From Maratus speciosus (taxonomy: Eukaryota > Arthropoda > Arachnida > Araneae > Salticidae), in contig OZ010791.1 of the NCBI GenBank assembly GCA_963932465.1, positions 153,495,915-153,559,914 of the forward strand: a DNA stretch of 64,000 bases. The letters run 5' to 3'. Of this stretch, positions 32,672 through 46,073 are shown in pieces. The notes below the pieces were generated by a model. The model worked only from the letters and a program-made list of their open reading frames with translations. It was not told where the DNA came from and searched no databases. A program made the position numbers and the translations under genes. How positions within the stretch are numbered: position 1 is the first letter of the stretch; each line of letters opens with the position of its first letter.

Positions 32672-33778
32672 CTAGTAAAGTATTTTATAATAATAAGAAT
32701 TCTCTAAGTAAATCTCTATATAATAGATAAAGTTTCATTAATAATTTCTATCATAGCAACAACAGTCAAAAAAGAAATAAAGAAAGAGTGTGTGTGGTAT
32801 GCTGATTTATATAACCAAAAAGTAAAGTTCACACAGAGAATATAAATTATTTTGAACTATGAATATAATTCTACAACAAAGATGAACATCCAAAGTTTTT
32901 TAAATGTAAAATCTATTTTAAAGAAAATAAAACAGCACCATGAATCAGTCATTAAGGGTACATAAAGAATCAGTACATAAAGACAAGATTTATTTAATGT
33001 TATTTGAATAATCAAAGAATTCTTCTTGAACCATAATATAATATACTATTTGACAAATTATGCTTCTTTTAATAGGCAGAATACATTTTCAGCTGACGGT
33101 CAAAATGATAATTTTACATTAAACGGTCAAAGATAATATATCTAAATAAAATGTATCTAATTAAGTAAATTAGTGCTCATTTTAGGGGGGAAAGAGCAGT
33201 GTGGTGGTCACTAAAAAGAGCACTAGTGAAGAAAAAGGACACTAGTTCAGCAGAAAAGGGCCTTATTTTAATTGAAAATGTATTCATGTAATTTTTAGAT
33301 ATGGTAAATAAACATTAATTTCAAATTAGTTAAAAAATACAATTAAATTACAAAAACTCTATAAGTGAATAATTTATTTTTACTAGAGAAATGAAGAGGT
33401 TCTACGATTTTCACAAGCTGTTGGGGACAAGTACAGATTTTAAAAATATTGTTGGTGCTGAGTTACGGGGTAGATTTTTATCAGCAATTTCTGGGTACAA
33501 CTCAGGGACCATTTCATTATTTTTAAAAAGGTCAAGGCACCGCACTCCTGAAAAAGACCTAGCAAGAACACAAATAAATAAGATAACTTAAACAGATAAG
33601 TTTTTTCAAGAATATATCATTTTTGTTGTAGCAGAGCAGCTTATTTTATAATTGGAAATTAACCTTAAAAATTCTGAAAACTTACCATAACATAGAAAGA
33701 TATAATGAATATGCACAAGAGGAAAAAGAAAAAAAGAATAGATACAATAAAGTTGCACATAAAAAAAAGGCTCTAGAG
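32672..33778. other. Intron, nothing recognised
   Basis: AT-rich. The 66-codon ORF at 33391-33591 has no recognisable relative and no supporting splice sites or phase match. Confidence 0.5.
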
Positions 33779-34186
33779 CAGTGCTAAATTTGCACTATAA
33801 CTCAGCTCTGATAATTCTTTACTTTTAATGGATATTTAAACATTAGCCAGAGTCCACTGGAGCTTATTAAATTCTGCACACTGAAACCTACCAGAAAAAC
33901 ATTGTATGTTATATTTTTCCGGTTAGAAAAAAAAAATCCTTGGCAAGTAAGATTTTCTGGAAACTTCACACACATGATTATAAATATTTTTTACTAGATG
34001 TTCGTTCATTAGATTTTATTATAGATATATTTCAAACATATTAAAATTTTATTTTGCTGAAAAAAAAGCTTTAAATTTTGAAAATTTGGTATGAAATACA
34101 AATACACTGGGAGAGGGTGCACTATGGTTCTCAGTGCTGCAGAATATCAACATTCATGTACCTGTTTTGTTAGAAATTAAGGTCTG
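33779..34186. mobile_element. hAT-like MITE, copy 2
   Basis: A 408-bp copy collinear with 20982-21407, about 70% alike by eye. Starts CAGTGCTAAATTTGC and ends in GAAATTAAGGTCTG. An additional GCAGCAC segment follows the right end. Confidence 0.62.
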
Positions 34187-35008
34187 CTGCAGCACTGACA
34201 TAAGAATTATAAGACATAAGAGGCCCTTGAATGCAAATTATAGACATCAGCTATGAGAAATTGAATCTAAAGCAGCAGAATTAATAAGATGGTCTAAATT
34301 CATCACATTAACATTACAATTAGGGCACATATTAGTTGGATAGATGCAAATTCTGTTCAGATGTGTTGTTCTGTGTCAGATGTCACTATTTAATTGTAGC
34401 TATATCATTATTTTTCAGATTAATAAAAATTCATAAATATGAAATTTTTACTATTTTATTTCATCTCTGCAGTAAATAATGGAATTTCTGATAAAAATAA
34501 GTCCAATATAAAACTACAATTATAATAACACACCAGTTTATGATTATATATATATATAGGCAAAAGAATTTTAAATAAATTGTGAAAGAAGATATTAAGA
34601 ATAAAATATTAGCAGTAGTAAAAAAACTTCTGGACATAAAATGAGAAATATAAACTTTTATTAAATTATATACCATACCACAGCAAAGGTTTTATGGCAA
34701 TTTTATATCAGTTAAGTATCATTTTATTATTCATTGAAGTAGCACTAATATACCCCAAAAGCTTGTTATAGTATCACATATTATATGTTAATAATTAATA
34801 ACTATTTATTATTAAACAGTATTTAATTTTATGTAAAAAAGAACGTAAAAATAACTTAATTTTATAAATCATGGTAGTCTTGTTAAAGGAAAATCAACAT
34901 CGATTGAGCTCCAGTTATATAAGGTTTATATAAACCCATTACAATTAGCTAATGATAACTTCATTTTAGATAACTAATAGTTAAAATAAAAGTACTGAAC
35001 ATACTTAC

Positions 35009-35097
35009 TTTGCACTTTATCATGGGATATAACAACACATACAAAGGAGTTCGATGTGTAACGATAAAATCAATAAAATTCCATAGACCTAATCCAC
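35009..35097 (-). CDS. unc80: UNC80 exon
   Basis: Short exon of 89 nt, phase 1 in and 0 out, acceptor ttgctatag and donor gtaagtatg. It encodes GLGLWNFIDFIVTHRTPLYV then LLYPMIKCK. The string 'LWNF-DFIVTHRTPL-VLL-P' is a hallmark of the UNC80 C-terminal region and fits directly after the WHRIA exon in the family order. No ORF of 60 or more codons marks it, so it would be missed by simple gene finding. Confidence 0.88.
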
Positions 35098-35580
35098 CTA
35101 TAGCAATAACAGTAGAACAAAATAAATAACAAGCTACAAAAAAATTACCTGCTATGAAAGATAAACAAACATAAAAAAGTTAAAAACTTGTAATGAAGAA
35201 TTTTCAAGGAAAGAATGCAATCAAGTGTGAAGTAATTCATATTATTAAACAAACATAAGACATGGTAATACAAATTAAAATTATTTAAACTTAAAATTCA
35301 TTATGGAAAAAACATTTTTTTTTTAACTTTTGTAATTCATATACAACAAGGTTTTCTATAATTAGAACACAATCATCTGCAATAATAATGCCATGTCTGG
35401 AAAAATATATAAATAGTAAAAAATGCTTAATGTCATTATCCTTTGCACTTAAATACATGAAATACATGAAAATATATTGATGTTGAAAATTAGTCATGAT
35501 TTTTTTTTTTTTTTTTTACTTTTGAAAAAAGTACCACTTGATTCTAATACAAAATATTAAAAAAATTTATACTTTTGATG
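35098..35580. other. Intron, nothing recognised
   Basis: AT-rich intron with a T-run at 35500-35518. No gene or element seen. Confidence 0.5.
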
Positions 35581-35589
35581 CCTATTTCA

Positions 35590-36270
35590 TTACACATTTC
35601 ATATGAAATTTTTGAGGAACTGTTAAATGGTACAATTTAAGCATACCAACTCTTAGGAGTGTTCAAAGTTCCCTCCAATATCAATGCACTTTTGTATGCG
35701 AATTTTACAAAGATTAAATATGCCTCAAGCCATCCATTTCTTGGAATAGATTTAGATTAAAAAATAGTCAAAAGTCACATATAGCAAGATCAGGAGAATA
35801 GGGTAGATGTTCTATCACTTCACTTTGATACATTTTTATTCAAGAAATTTGACTGTAATTCTTGCTGAAAGAGAAGATAAATTGTCATGGTGAAGCATGA
35901 GTCCCCTTACATTCACTTTTTGAAGAATTTCTAAAAGAGACTTAGTGGTGTACCAGTTAGCTGTAACTGTCTTCTATCCCTCTAGCTTCATGATACCTGT
36001 ACTTCTGAAGTCCATGGCATGCATTACTTCTTTCACTGCTTGTTATCTTTTCACATTGTTGGTTTGAGGTCATCTTCAAAAATCCCATACTTTACTTTCT
36101 TGAAGTGTTGGAACATAAAAAAATGCATGTATGTCTCATCAGCAGTTATGATTTTGGAAATAATGCAGTGTCCATCATTAAGTAATTTCAGGTTTTCTTT
36201 ACAGATTCTGACATGTTCAGCATGCAGATCTGCATTGGAATATTACACCATGTCTGAGCATGGGCTTATT
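35590..36270 (-). pseudogene. mariner-like transposase pseudogene
   Basis: Dead mariner-type transposase on the minus strand. All three catalytic neighbourhoods can be read: ITADETYMH (about 36150-36126), MLHHDNLS (about 35900-35878) and LPYSPDLAICDF (about 35810-35770). The second and third Asp are about 35 residues apart, as in mariner-type DD34-37D enzymes. Near the C terminus (about 35690) there is a KVH-DIGG-like string, also usual for the superfamily. Numerous stops and frameshifts. Terminal inverted repeats were not found. Confidence 0.8.
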
Positions 36271-37608
36271 ATTTTTAGCAGACTCAGGCCTTACTCAAGT
36301 TTAGATTTTTTTTTCCTTACATGCTCAGGGGGCCGGGCTGGATCTGGCCTAAATTGTTCCCAGAATGTGTATAGCAGGCAGGTTTATTTGTAGAAATAAT
36401 AATAATAATAAATTTTCGCTAATGTAATCTTTGGAAATACACTTTAATAAATTACAGAGAAATGCTTCAAATATGATATTTTTTAACCATCTTTTTTTCT
36501 TTTATTCTAAATTGTATTATTTTTTTTAATGAGTCTTTATTTGACTGTAATATCTAAGAGTCTAACACTTATATTCATCATCTACTCCAACTCCTGGTTA
36601 AGTGCGATCGGCAGCTTAAAATATATTCAACATTAATCTGATTGCAGCCAAAATCTAATCATGTTAATATTGAATATCATTTAAGCATCAGACTGAGCTA
36701 TTTGCGATAAATTGAAAGTTAGGATAGATGGTGAATACGAGCATAAGTGACCATTAATGTTGCTATTCTGTATTATATGGCTTGTGAACATATAGTCTGG
36801 AATTCTGGAATATACTGTAAAACTTTTACATAAATATACATGCATTATTCTTTACACATTTAGAAAAATCAGAATTTTTTGTAACAGGTTGAGCCAGGCC
36901 AAACTTTTTTTTATATTGGCCGAGTCAAGTCAAGTTAGCTTTTGTTTGGACTAAGGTCAGGTCTGGAAATTTCAACCTGTGCAGACCTTTAGGTGTCTGA
37001 CACTCTTATCTCCTCTGGAACTACAAGGACAGGTCTGAGACCAGTACTATTCAATGAAGATAAGTTCGACGATGCCATTCCACCCATTTGCTGAGAAATT
37101 CTATCATAATTAACAGAGATATTAATTAAAAAACCTTATAGAATGCTAATGAAACTGGCAAAATAACGAGCTTCTGTCATGCTTCTGATTGTGTCGCAAC
37201 TTGTTCAGGTAATTCTTGGTTCTTCAAGAATAGGAAGGCAAAAGTCTATGTTTTTTCTGCACTTTGAAATCATAATTGCCTGGTTTCCCATGCATTTATT
37301 AAAAAAACACTTATTCAGGATATTTTTCTGGTTCTTTTCATTGAAAAAAATTTCTTTTTACTATTTTAAAAAGAATTTTTTCTGTACGACGATTTCATAT
37401 TAGTTTTCCCATTTTCTGTTTTTCTGCAGATTTAAACTGCTATCCACATTTCCCAAATAAAAATACAAACCCATTAGGTTTATTTGGAAAGAGGCTCATT
37501 TGATTCAAGATTCAAGATTTTCTTCTAAAAATAGAGATTCATTTGGAAAAACTGACCAGCGTAGCAGACAAAACCTGCTACTTTGTATTTAATATTTGTT
37601 GTTAAGTA
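36271..37608. other. Intron, nothing firmly recognised
   Basis: Two GGCC-rich patches ('ggccgggctggatctggcc' at 36331 and 'gagccaggccaaac' at 36891) may be ends of an old repeat. No gene seen. Confidence 0.4.
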
Positions 37609-37972
37609 CCGTATTTTATGAAAGAAATGTCGCACCCATCATAAATGCTACATTCCTCAAATTGGCCTGAATAAGCTTAAAAATATTGTAATCGCTGCAT
37701 CCATCGGAATGCTACTTTTGTCGACAACGTCACATTGACCTAACTTTAATCAAAGTTTTTTGAGCAGTGTTTTTAATATCTTAAGATGTCTGAAGTTTTA
37801 TTTAAAATATTTAAGTCCAATTTTAAATATTTTTATGAATTTTTAAATTAAGGAAACTCAGTTGGTATTTTAAAAAAATCGTAAACACTGCACAGGTCGT
37901 AAACGCCGCACTTGGAAAAAAAATTAACTTTTGAACTCGTATACGCCGCGGCGTTTCTTCCATAAAATACAG
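37609..37972. mobile_element. TA-flanked MITE with 25-bp inverted ends
   Basis: 364 bp, flanked by TA (37607-37608, 37973-37974). Ends: CCGTATTTTATGAAAGAAAT (left) and CTGTATTTTATGGAAGAAAC (right, reverse complement), continuing GTCGC/GCCGC. Tc1/mariner-type non-autonomous element. It ends 166 bp from the UNC80 exon at 38139. Confidence 0.75.
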
Positions 37973-38138
37973 TACAAGTAAAATTGTTTGAAAGAAATAA
38001 GTATACTAAAAAATTGTACAAAATGCAGGGACAAAGAGGGAAGAGAAAAAAGGGAAAGTCTTGAAATTCACTATCACCTTTTGATTCAAAATTTCAATTT
38101 TAAAATGGTAAGTTTCTTATATATTCAAATTATCTTAC

Positions 38139-38234
38139 CTTGCATACGATTTCCAAGTTCACGAATACAACATGCAATTCTATGCCAGTCATTACTCAAC
38201 AATTTCTCAAAACACACAATTAAAATCTTTAAAC
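38139..38234 (-). CDS. unc80: UNC80 exon
   Basis: Short exon of 96 nt, phase 1 in and 1 out, acceptor accatttag and donor gtaagata. It encodes LKILIVCFEKLLSNDWHRIA followed by CCIRELGNRMQ. The motif 'LK-x-VCFEK-x-L ... WHRIA ... ELG' is what I recall from UNC80 proteins of animals. The two flanking introns are 14.9 kb and 3.0 kb. The exon is hidden from ORF searches because it is only 32 codons long; the plus-strand ORF over the same place is a shadow. Confidence 0.88.
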
Positions 38235-39287
38235 CTAAATGGTAAGATAAATAACAAATTAATTTAAAATTAGTATATAATTAAAACATAAAAATTTTTG
38301 CAGATTATCAATGTAAATTTAGTACAAATAATTATTCAATATTTAACATAAATAAAATTAGACATTGAAATGAGTTAACAATAAAATTTGAGTAGATATT
38401 AAAAGTAAAGAACACCATTAAACATTAACAACTCTACGGCTACTTATAGATTCATGTGATACAAGGTACAACATAGCCTATTGGGAAAAAATAAACAGAA
38501 AATGTCAAATTTCATCAAACATTTATTGTTACATCAAATAATATAGAAGCAATGTAATAATTGTAATTTTAGGCAACTTATTTTACTACAGCATAAAATT
38601 ATTTAAACAAAGGTTTTCTTATGTAAAACATAAAAATTAAATTGCACTTTATTTTCAGTTTTATTCACTAATCTAGTATATTAAAAAGACAGCGGTAGGA
38701 TTCACATTATAAAATATAAATTCTAAAACGGGTTTATATGATATTGATTATCGTTTATCGAAAACAAGTTCTTAGATAAAGCAACAAATGCATATTTATA
38801 ATTTTTATTCCAACTACTATTTAGTTTCAATATACGTGAAATCCTTCCTGCATAATGGGACAAAATTTATAATTTTTGCATCATTTCAGAGATGTTAGCC
38901 ATGTCTCATATTAAAATAACTATGATTAATAACCTCTTAAAATAACACAGTGCTTCAAACAGCATCTTAAATAGATGCAATTCTTTTAGATACTATAATA
39001 ATAATAAACTAAAATTATAACACTTTGACAAGGTCTTAAGAATTATAAGACTTCATTAAATCTGAGAGATAATCAAGGTATTTTTATGTTTTGTTTTGTT
39101 TTTAGACAAATCCATAACTGAATTGCAATATTAAATAGAAGGTCTGTGAAAAAATATAATTGTAAGCTTTAAAAGGAAGCAAGCTGAAAATATAGATTGA
39201 TTCTGGATTTTGTCAGTGCCTTTTCAATATCAAAGAAAGGTATTGGTGATACAGACAAGCAGCATTGCAGCAACTCTATTTAGTGCC

Positions 39288-39322
<35 letters not shown>

Positions 39323-40060
39323 CCTACTGATCGATCATCCATGCATCAATAACGATAACTTAATGTGTCAATCTGGCATGGTGCCTGGTGCCGATACACC
39401 ACTTGCACCACTCTTGATGTGGCTCTGCTGACAAGTGACAACAATTGTCAACATTGATATTGACATCTATATCATTCTTCAACACAGAATTTTTCTCAAC
39501 AGTGCTCAGATAGCTTAATTTAAAAAATAAACCAATCAATAGACCCTCAGATTTATCATAACATATTTGAAATAAATCAAATAATTCAATCCACATTTCT
39601 TTTTTTTTTCCACATTTCACAGAACCATGTTCCAATTTCAAAATTAAAATGCTCAAAACTTTGCTATGTGAAGTTATTAAATTTGTAGCAATGTTATCAA
39701 TTTAAAAAAGGAAAAAATCATTTATATCTCTGCAGACAATCTATTAGAGGGGTGGGAAGGTCCACAGCTACAAAATTTAGCACAAAAATATTCTAAGAAA
39801 GGACTAAGAAAACCTCAAAAAGATTTTTCAAAAATAAACTTTGGCTTTTTAAAGTTTAAACTATAAAGTATTTTTTACATGATCTTTGCACTTTTGTAAC
39901 TTTGACTGTGCAATCAAACGAGATCATCATCTTCATTTCTAAATATAGCAAAATTACAATCAGTAGTCATTTTACAAAATGACTCCATCAGACAGAGCAA
40001 AAAATATATACTGTATTCCCTGTAAGTAACTGTAGTTCAGTAAAGTAAGATACACTTATT
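38235..40060. other. Start of the 14.9-kb intron, nothing recognised
   Basis: AT-rich, with an A-run at 39292-39320. ORFs are short and unlike proteins. Confidence 0.5.
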
Positions 40061-40062
40061 AG

Positions 40063-40215
40063 GGTTCCGTACTTAAAAAGTAAAAACGGAACCATTATAA
40101 GATCACTTCTGTGTCTGTCTGTCACAGCCATTTTACTCGTAAACTATGGAACGTGGAAAGTTCAAATTCGGGGAAGTAATAAAGACCATTGACCCATATA
40201 TATTCAGATTAATAA
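40063..40215. repeat. 'GGTTCCGTA' interspersed repeat end
   Basis: An 8-bp hairpin GGTTCCGT...ACGGAACC (40063-40093) followed by 'tgtctgtctgtcacagcc'. I know this arrangement from dispersed non-autonomous repeats in several arthropod genomes, but the class is not settled. The far end is not located. Confidence 0.4.
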
Positions 40216-41597
40216 ACATTCATAAATACATTTAGCAAAAATGTAGAGGGGCTAATTATGCTACTTGAAAAAAAAAATCTTTTTTTTTTGTATATCATGT
40301 GGGGGTATCCTGTGAAAGGTTTCGTAACGCTGAACTCAAAAATACATTCCTTTTAATTTTAGGTATTTTATTTTGAAAGATATTGTCGAAAATGTAGTGC
40401 AAAAATATGTCTCCCCCCCCCCCCCCATCTAATTCCGAATCTACTGAAACTAAAATGATGAAAAAATTAGAGGTAGTAGACGTTAATTTAAACCCTGCCG
40501 GAAAATTATAGCGATTACCCTAGGTCACATAGTTTTTGAGAAATTAGCATTTTTCTGTTATACACAAATTTTGATTTACGGGCATTCAGAAAAATTGTTG
40601 AACATCGCTGTATGTACCTATCGTAGCAGAAGTATAAAAGCATTGTTGATAATGATTTTCGAAAAAAATCATTGGTAATTAGCCGAGCTATTAACCCTTA
40701 AAGATACGGCCAGTTTGGACATACACAAGGACAGGGGCGGCATACTCTATGCCTAGTTAACAACTTTTAATGATATATATGTTTAATGTAATGTGCAGTA
40801 ACAGTATAAAAGCAATAAACATCAAATTGTTAAAAACATACTAATTTAAAGGTCTCAGTAGTACTCTAAAAATTGGAAAAAATGAAAAAAAAAAAGACCA
40901 TTTTCAACATTTAATGCCTTAAAATGTATATGATTTTAAAACACAATTTTAATTGTGATGAAAGATATAAGTATGTGCTTTCATTTCATGTATTTAAAAA
41001 ATTGCAAGATGCAGAATTAGTATTTATAGGGGGCTCGAAACTGTTAGATGTTTGTCGAACAGAAAATTGGCATAACAGCTTACGCGCAGGATTACAAAAT
41101 AAATATTGCAACTAGAATGAAAATTTTGGTGCTTACTTATATTTCAGATTATAATAATTTCTCTGAACTTAAATTTGTATTTAAAGCATTTTTATATTTT
41201 TAATGCAATGTTGCATTTAGCTAATACAAAATTTTGAAAATTTCAACAGTAAAATCACCCCAAAAAATATTTTTTTGAACAATAAAAAGGAAATTTTAGG
41301 TTCAGTTTATACAGACTAACATGAAATATATGTTTAGAAAATGTCATGAAAAAATACTCAGAAGATTTTGAGGTATCCTGCACGTTATGCCCAAAAAACA
41401 TCATTTGGAGAAAAATGATTTCAAAGTTTCGGAAACGCCACTTCAGCTATTGAGCGGGTATAATTCTAAAAGCCATAACTTCTGTTCTAATGGGAATTTC
41501 AAGGAAACAATTATATCAAAATGTTCAGAAAAAATAGGAGTTTAAGATCTAAAAAAATTAAAATTTCTTAAATTTTGAAGCTCTATCCTGCGACCAC
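40216..41597. other. Intron, nothing recognised
   Basis: AT-rich with a C-run at 40413-40427; probably old repeat sequence. No gene seen. Confidence 0.45.
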
Positions 41598-41824
41598 TTA
41601 ACCCTTTCCGGCACGGAGTAATTCCATTTATAAACTTATGAAATAATGGACTGACACCAGAATTTATAAATGAATATATTAGAAAATACGAACTTGCTTA
41701 TTTTCACTTACGTGATAAAAGGAAAATTTTAATTAAATATTCTTGGTGCCGTTTGTCTATTTTGGAATTAAAATTAGGTGTCCTTTTTTCCTTTTTTTAA
41801 GGGCACCGCCCTCGAAAGGTTTAA
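41598..41824. mobile_element. TTAA-bounded MITE, copy 3
   Basis: TTAA on both sides (41598-41601, 41821-41824). The left end TTAACCCTTTCCGGCACGG and the right end, reverse-complemented, TTAAACCTTTCGAGGGCGGT are related. Same family as 913 and 26029 by the ACACCAGAATTT motif and the 'aattaaaattaggtg' segment. Confidence 0.7.
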
Positions 41825-43033
41825 TTAGGACGAATATACTGTAGGATTTGCGACTAGTTTGCATTGAGTGTATCTCTCAATACGCCACGAGTGGCTTTAA
41901 AAGTTAATTAAAAACCTATCTGGAAAAACGCGGCACTGACCAAGACGGCGTTGCAACCTTGAGGCCTCCTTTCGAAGCGCGCTTAGCACAATGCCAAATT
42001 TAAACTTTGAACTAAGGTTTATTTTTAGCTACATTGTAGAAATAAAGGTTATTACTACGCTGAATTTAGTTTTATGAAATGCCAAATGAAGTTTAAATAT
42101 GCACTGCTTTTATTGTCAGTACCGAATTAAATTCATCATAAACAGATTAGGATAATATTAAAAAAAAGAGTTATACGAATAGATTTTGATATTATTTAGG
42201 TTCCATATCTCTTTGAACTTTCATGGTATATCTATTTACACTTTTCTAATATATACAGTTATATCCAACCCTACGTTGTATAGTTTTTTACAAAGTCTTA
42301 GTATTCTTTTAGCAACGTTTTTTTTTTATAATACAGTTACAAATTCATATATTTACTCTATGGAATCCTCTGTGTGCAAGTAATACTCGCACTTGACCAT
42401 TTATTTACCCTTAAATTGAGTCTTAGAAATGGGATGTGTCTTATACAATGAAAGTACAACATTTTTTATGCACTCCCTTTGGTATATCTCATGTTTGTAT
42501 AATGTATATTATGGTTTTGTTAGCACTTTATTTTAAAATAAAAGAAGAAAAGAGAAAAAAAAAAAAAAAAAAAAAAGAAGAAGAAGAAACATAATTACTT
42601 ACATTGATCAACATAATTTATAATCATGTTGAATTTTAGAATTTTTATAGATTAAATTAACTAATGCAGAGCTGCCAACTACTACATACTAGGTTTAGAA
42701 ATTACACATTGGTAAGCTTCTACTACACAATACACATTGTTTAAAGGAAACTATACTTTTTCCAAGTTGTTTTTTAACAAGAAATACAATTGTTTTGAAA
42801 TGTTCTTGGTTTCTGCTTTCATTTTTCAACATATATAACTATCCCCTTATAAATTTTATTGTGATTTAAAATGTGTATTGTGCAAGGCTTTGTATACTGT
42901 GTGAAACATTATAAATAAAAATATTCAATTTATATTTCGCCAAAATTTGAACTAAAAATGCACTTTTTATTCAACTTATAAGATGATTTTAAATAATAAT
43001 AATAATAAAATAATAATAATGAAGATATGCATA
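41825..43033. other. Intron, nothing recognised
   Basis: AT-rich; A-run at 42555-42576. No gene or clear element. Confidence 0.5.
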
Positions 43034-43764
43034 CAGTGAAATACGTTTAACATGAAAACGCTTAACTATAACACGAAAAATTGGTTAACACGAAATGATA
43101 TAGCGATCCGGACAGTATACGATACAATTTAATACATTTTTGTTCTTTTAACACAAAACAAAATTTGTTTAACACGAAAAAAATTCGCTTTCGAGCTAGT
43201 TAGTTAAAGTTGAAATTGGTGAGTTTTGTGTTAAAATCACTGAATTTTTGGTGAAAATCAGAGAATTTCGTGTTTTTTGTAAATTAGTTTATGTTTTATG
43301 AGTACAATGGCTGAGAAATCGGTGTGAAAACAAACTGCCATTTCGCTTCAAATGAAGATGAAGCTGCTTAATGCAGTTGATGAAAAAGAAGGACGAAAAC
43401 AGAAATCTGCAAAAAGTTTTGCATTGCCAATTCTACATTATCAACAATAATAAAAAAACAGGGATCCCATTATGTTAATGTTTGAGTGCAGTATGTTTAA
43501 GCCTAAGAGAAAACGTATGAGAACTGCTAAGCACGAAGATTTAGAGACAGATTAACTTATTTGGTTCAAACAAGATAGACCTCAGAATGTTGAAAAAGAC
43601 ACTTAAAAAATATATATCTGATTTTTTTCCCCAAAAAACAATATTTTGTTTACTTGCTTTTTATCGTAATAGTTGCAACTGAGTTTTGTCCTTTGTTTTT
43701 AAGAATCTTTTAACACGAAAAATTTTTCCGGTCCCCTCAGTTTCATGTTAAACGTATTTCACTG
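43034..43764 (+). mobile_element. Tigger/pogo relic with inverted ends
   Basis: 731 bp, TA-flanked (43032-43033, 43765-43766). The ends CAGTGAAATACGTTTAACAT (left) and CAGTGAAATACGTTTAACAT (right, reverse complement) are identical over 20 bp. Inside, on the plus strand, are remains of only the CENP-B-like DNA-binding part: LNAVDEKEGRKQKSAKSFAL followed by KRKRMRTAKHEDLE and LIWFKQ (about 43355-43580). The DDE domain is missing, so this is an internally deleted copy. Confidence 0.85.
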
Positions 43765-43774
43765 TATTTGTAAT

Positions 43775-43812
<38 letters not shown>

Positions 43813-46073
43813 TAGTAAAATTTTTCTTTGTGCTGGGTGAGATTTTAGTGTTTGACACTTTAATGTGTTTCATAAATAAAGTTTATTTTAATATTATCAT
43901 CTTTTAGAATTTTGTACTTTGAGTGTGTTTATAATTTTAGTAGCTACACTTGACACCTTAAAATTATTCATTTTCTGAGCTTGAACTATAAATTAGTACT
44001 CACAAATCTTGGCAGCCCTGCTAATGATTTTGAGTTTCTAAAATAAAGCAATTTTTACACAGGAGATATTATTACATTTAAATAAATATTTATGCCAATT
44101 ATTAAAAATTAGCTCATAAATAAGTTTTATAAATAGTTTTATTTTCACATTTGATATTTGTCATTATTTTATTTTCATGTTTTTTCCTACAAAAAAAAAA
44201 AAAAAAAAAGTGTGTTAAACTTTGGTGTGCATTGTACACACTGGAAAATATGGTACTTTCAAACAGATTTAGTGAAAACAAACTTTGGATTGAACAAACA
44301 AAAAAGAAATCTTAAACCAAAGTTAGTTTAACTAATTTAGTTTACTTATATCTTTATATAATTAAGTAAAAAAAAACTTTAAATAAGTGCTGCTTTCAAA
44401 TAAAGATTGGTTTGAAAAAAACTAATGTAATTTACAAATTTTTGATGATATTTTGAATAATCATCAAATAAGAAAATTTTGCTTTTAATCTAGTTTAATT
44501 CTCACATTGCAGATCAACATTACCAGTTTTTTCTGTTCATCACAATCTGATACATCAAAATGGCAAACAAATGGAACTAAAATGTTGTTCGCTATTAAAA
44601 TTAGACTGATTTGTTTGTTTTATTTTACTTTGGTAAAAATGTCAAATACAATATCCAACATTTTATTTCTTTTTATCACAATCCAATAGAAAAATAAATA
44701 AATTAACTAAAGCATACCACTGATATGATGATTGTAAATGAAAGTTAGAAATTGTTAGTTTATAAAACTTTCAATAACAAAATGGGGTTATTTAAACTGA
44801 AAACAACAACAAGAAAATAACAATCATCAATATGTGCAACAATAGAGAAAAGAATCTAAAAATATTTCATTAGTGTGGATACAGGATATTTCACAAACCC
44901 ATACAAAATTGCCATTGATACAGAGTGTTTTGTAAACTGGTAAAAATGTGGCCTGAATACAAGTTAATTACTAAAGTTAGAACAATTAATGTTGAAGTTA
45001 GATATATTTTATTTTTTCTCCTCACAGAAAAAAATGGGTATAATGCTAGTATATGATAAATAATAATATTAAAGGCTTACAGAATGATAACTAAAATACA
45101 ATACTCAAGTATGTGCAATGAATAATGGTGCAAAATTGTTCATTCAAGTTTCAATTGTTCACTCATTGTAAGTTCTATCAAGATTAACAGAAGTATCATT
45201 ATTTTAAAACACAAAATTCCATACTATATGATTTACCTTAATAATGAGGTTTATTATCATAAAAGTTCTAACTCTTGGAAGTTTATTTCACAATCTGTAT
45301 ACTCAGTTTTTAAGAGTATGCAGGGTAATAAAAAAAATGGACTCTAAGAATGAAATAACTTTTTATGTATAGATAAAGTATCTTCAGGAGGTTTCTTTTT
45401 AATACATACAGAGAAAAGCTAATCCCCAGAAGGAAAAGCACTGCAATATAAACTGTAATAGAAATGTTTGAAATATGATATGGCATAATTTAGATAAAAA
45501 TCTTATCAAACATTTTTTACAAAATTTAGATTTATGTTATGTTTCTTCGATCATCGTAATTTTACTGTGCTGCAGAAGTTTAACCATGGATTTAAGTGTG
45601 CCACAATATGACAAAAGTTGAGATAAACTGATTTAAAATAAAACTCAGCCAAAAAAACACATGGTTTACTTTACAATATATAGAAATAGTTAAAAGTCAT
45701 AGTAAGTAGTACATCTTGTATATGCAACAAATGCCTAATGTCTCTACTAATCAACATAAAGTAATGATCCATCGTTTTTCTGATACTTGTTATTTACATT
45801 TGAGGGGTGCAAAACAATATAAGTGCTAAAAATCCTTTTCTACAGTTACAGTTAGACTAACATACATTGCAATTACAGTTAAAATTAATGTGAGTAATAA
45901 GTTATGGGGAATATGCAATATTTCCATAAAGTTTACTTATATCAACTTAGAATGCAGCTTGACAGAGTAAATAACTGAAATGCCGCAGAAATGTTATAAA
46001 ACAATGGGTACATCTTTGTTATAGCGACCTTGACATAACTCAGTCTTAAGAAAGTACAATTTTGCATCAAATA
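43765..46073. other. Intron, nothing recognised
   Basis: AT-rich with T-run (43777-43811) and A-run (44191-44209). No gene or clear element. Confidence 0.5.

Noticed and set aside
33391..33591. A possible extra UNC80 exon
   Set aside because: It is on the plus strand, and the neighbouring UNC80 exons already join in phase without it.
36019..36393. A 124-codon plus-strand ORF
   Set aside because: It is antisense to the mariner transposase relic, whose catalytic motifs read on the minus strand.
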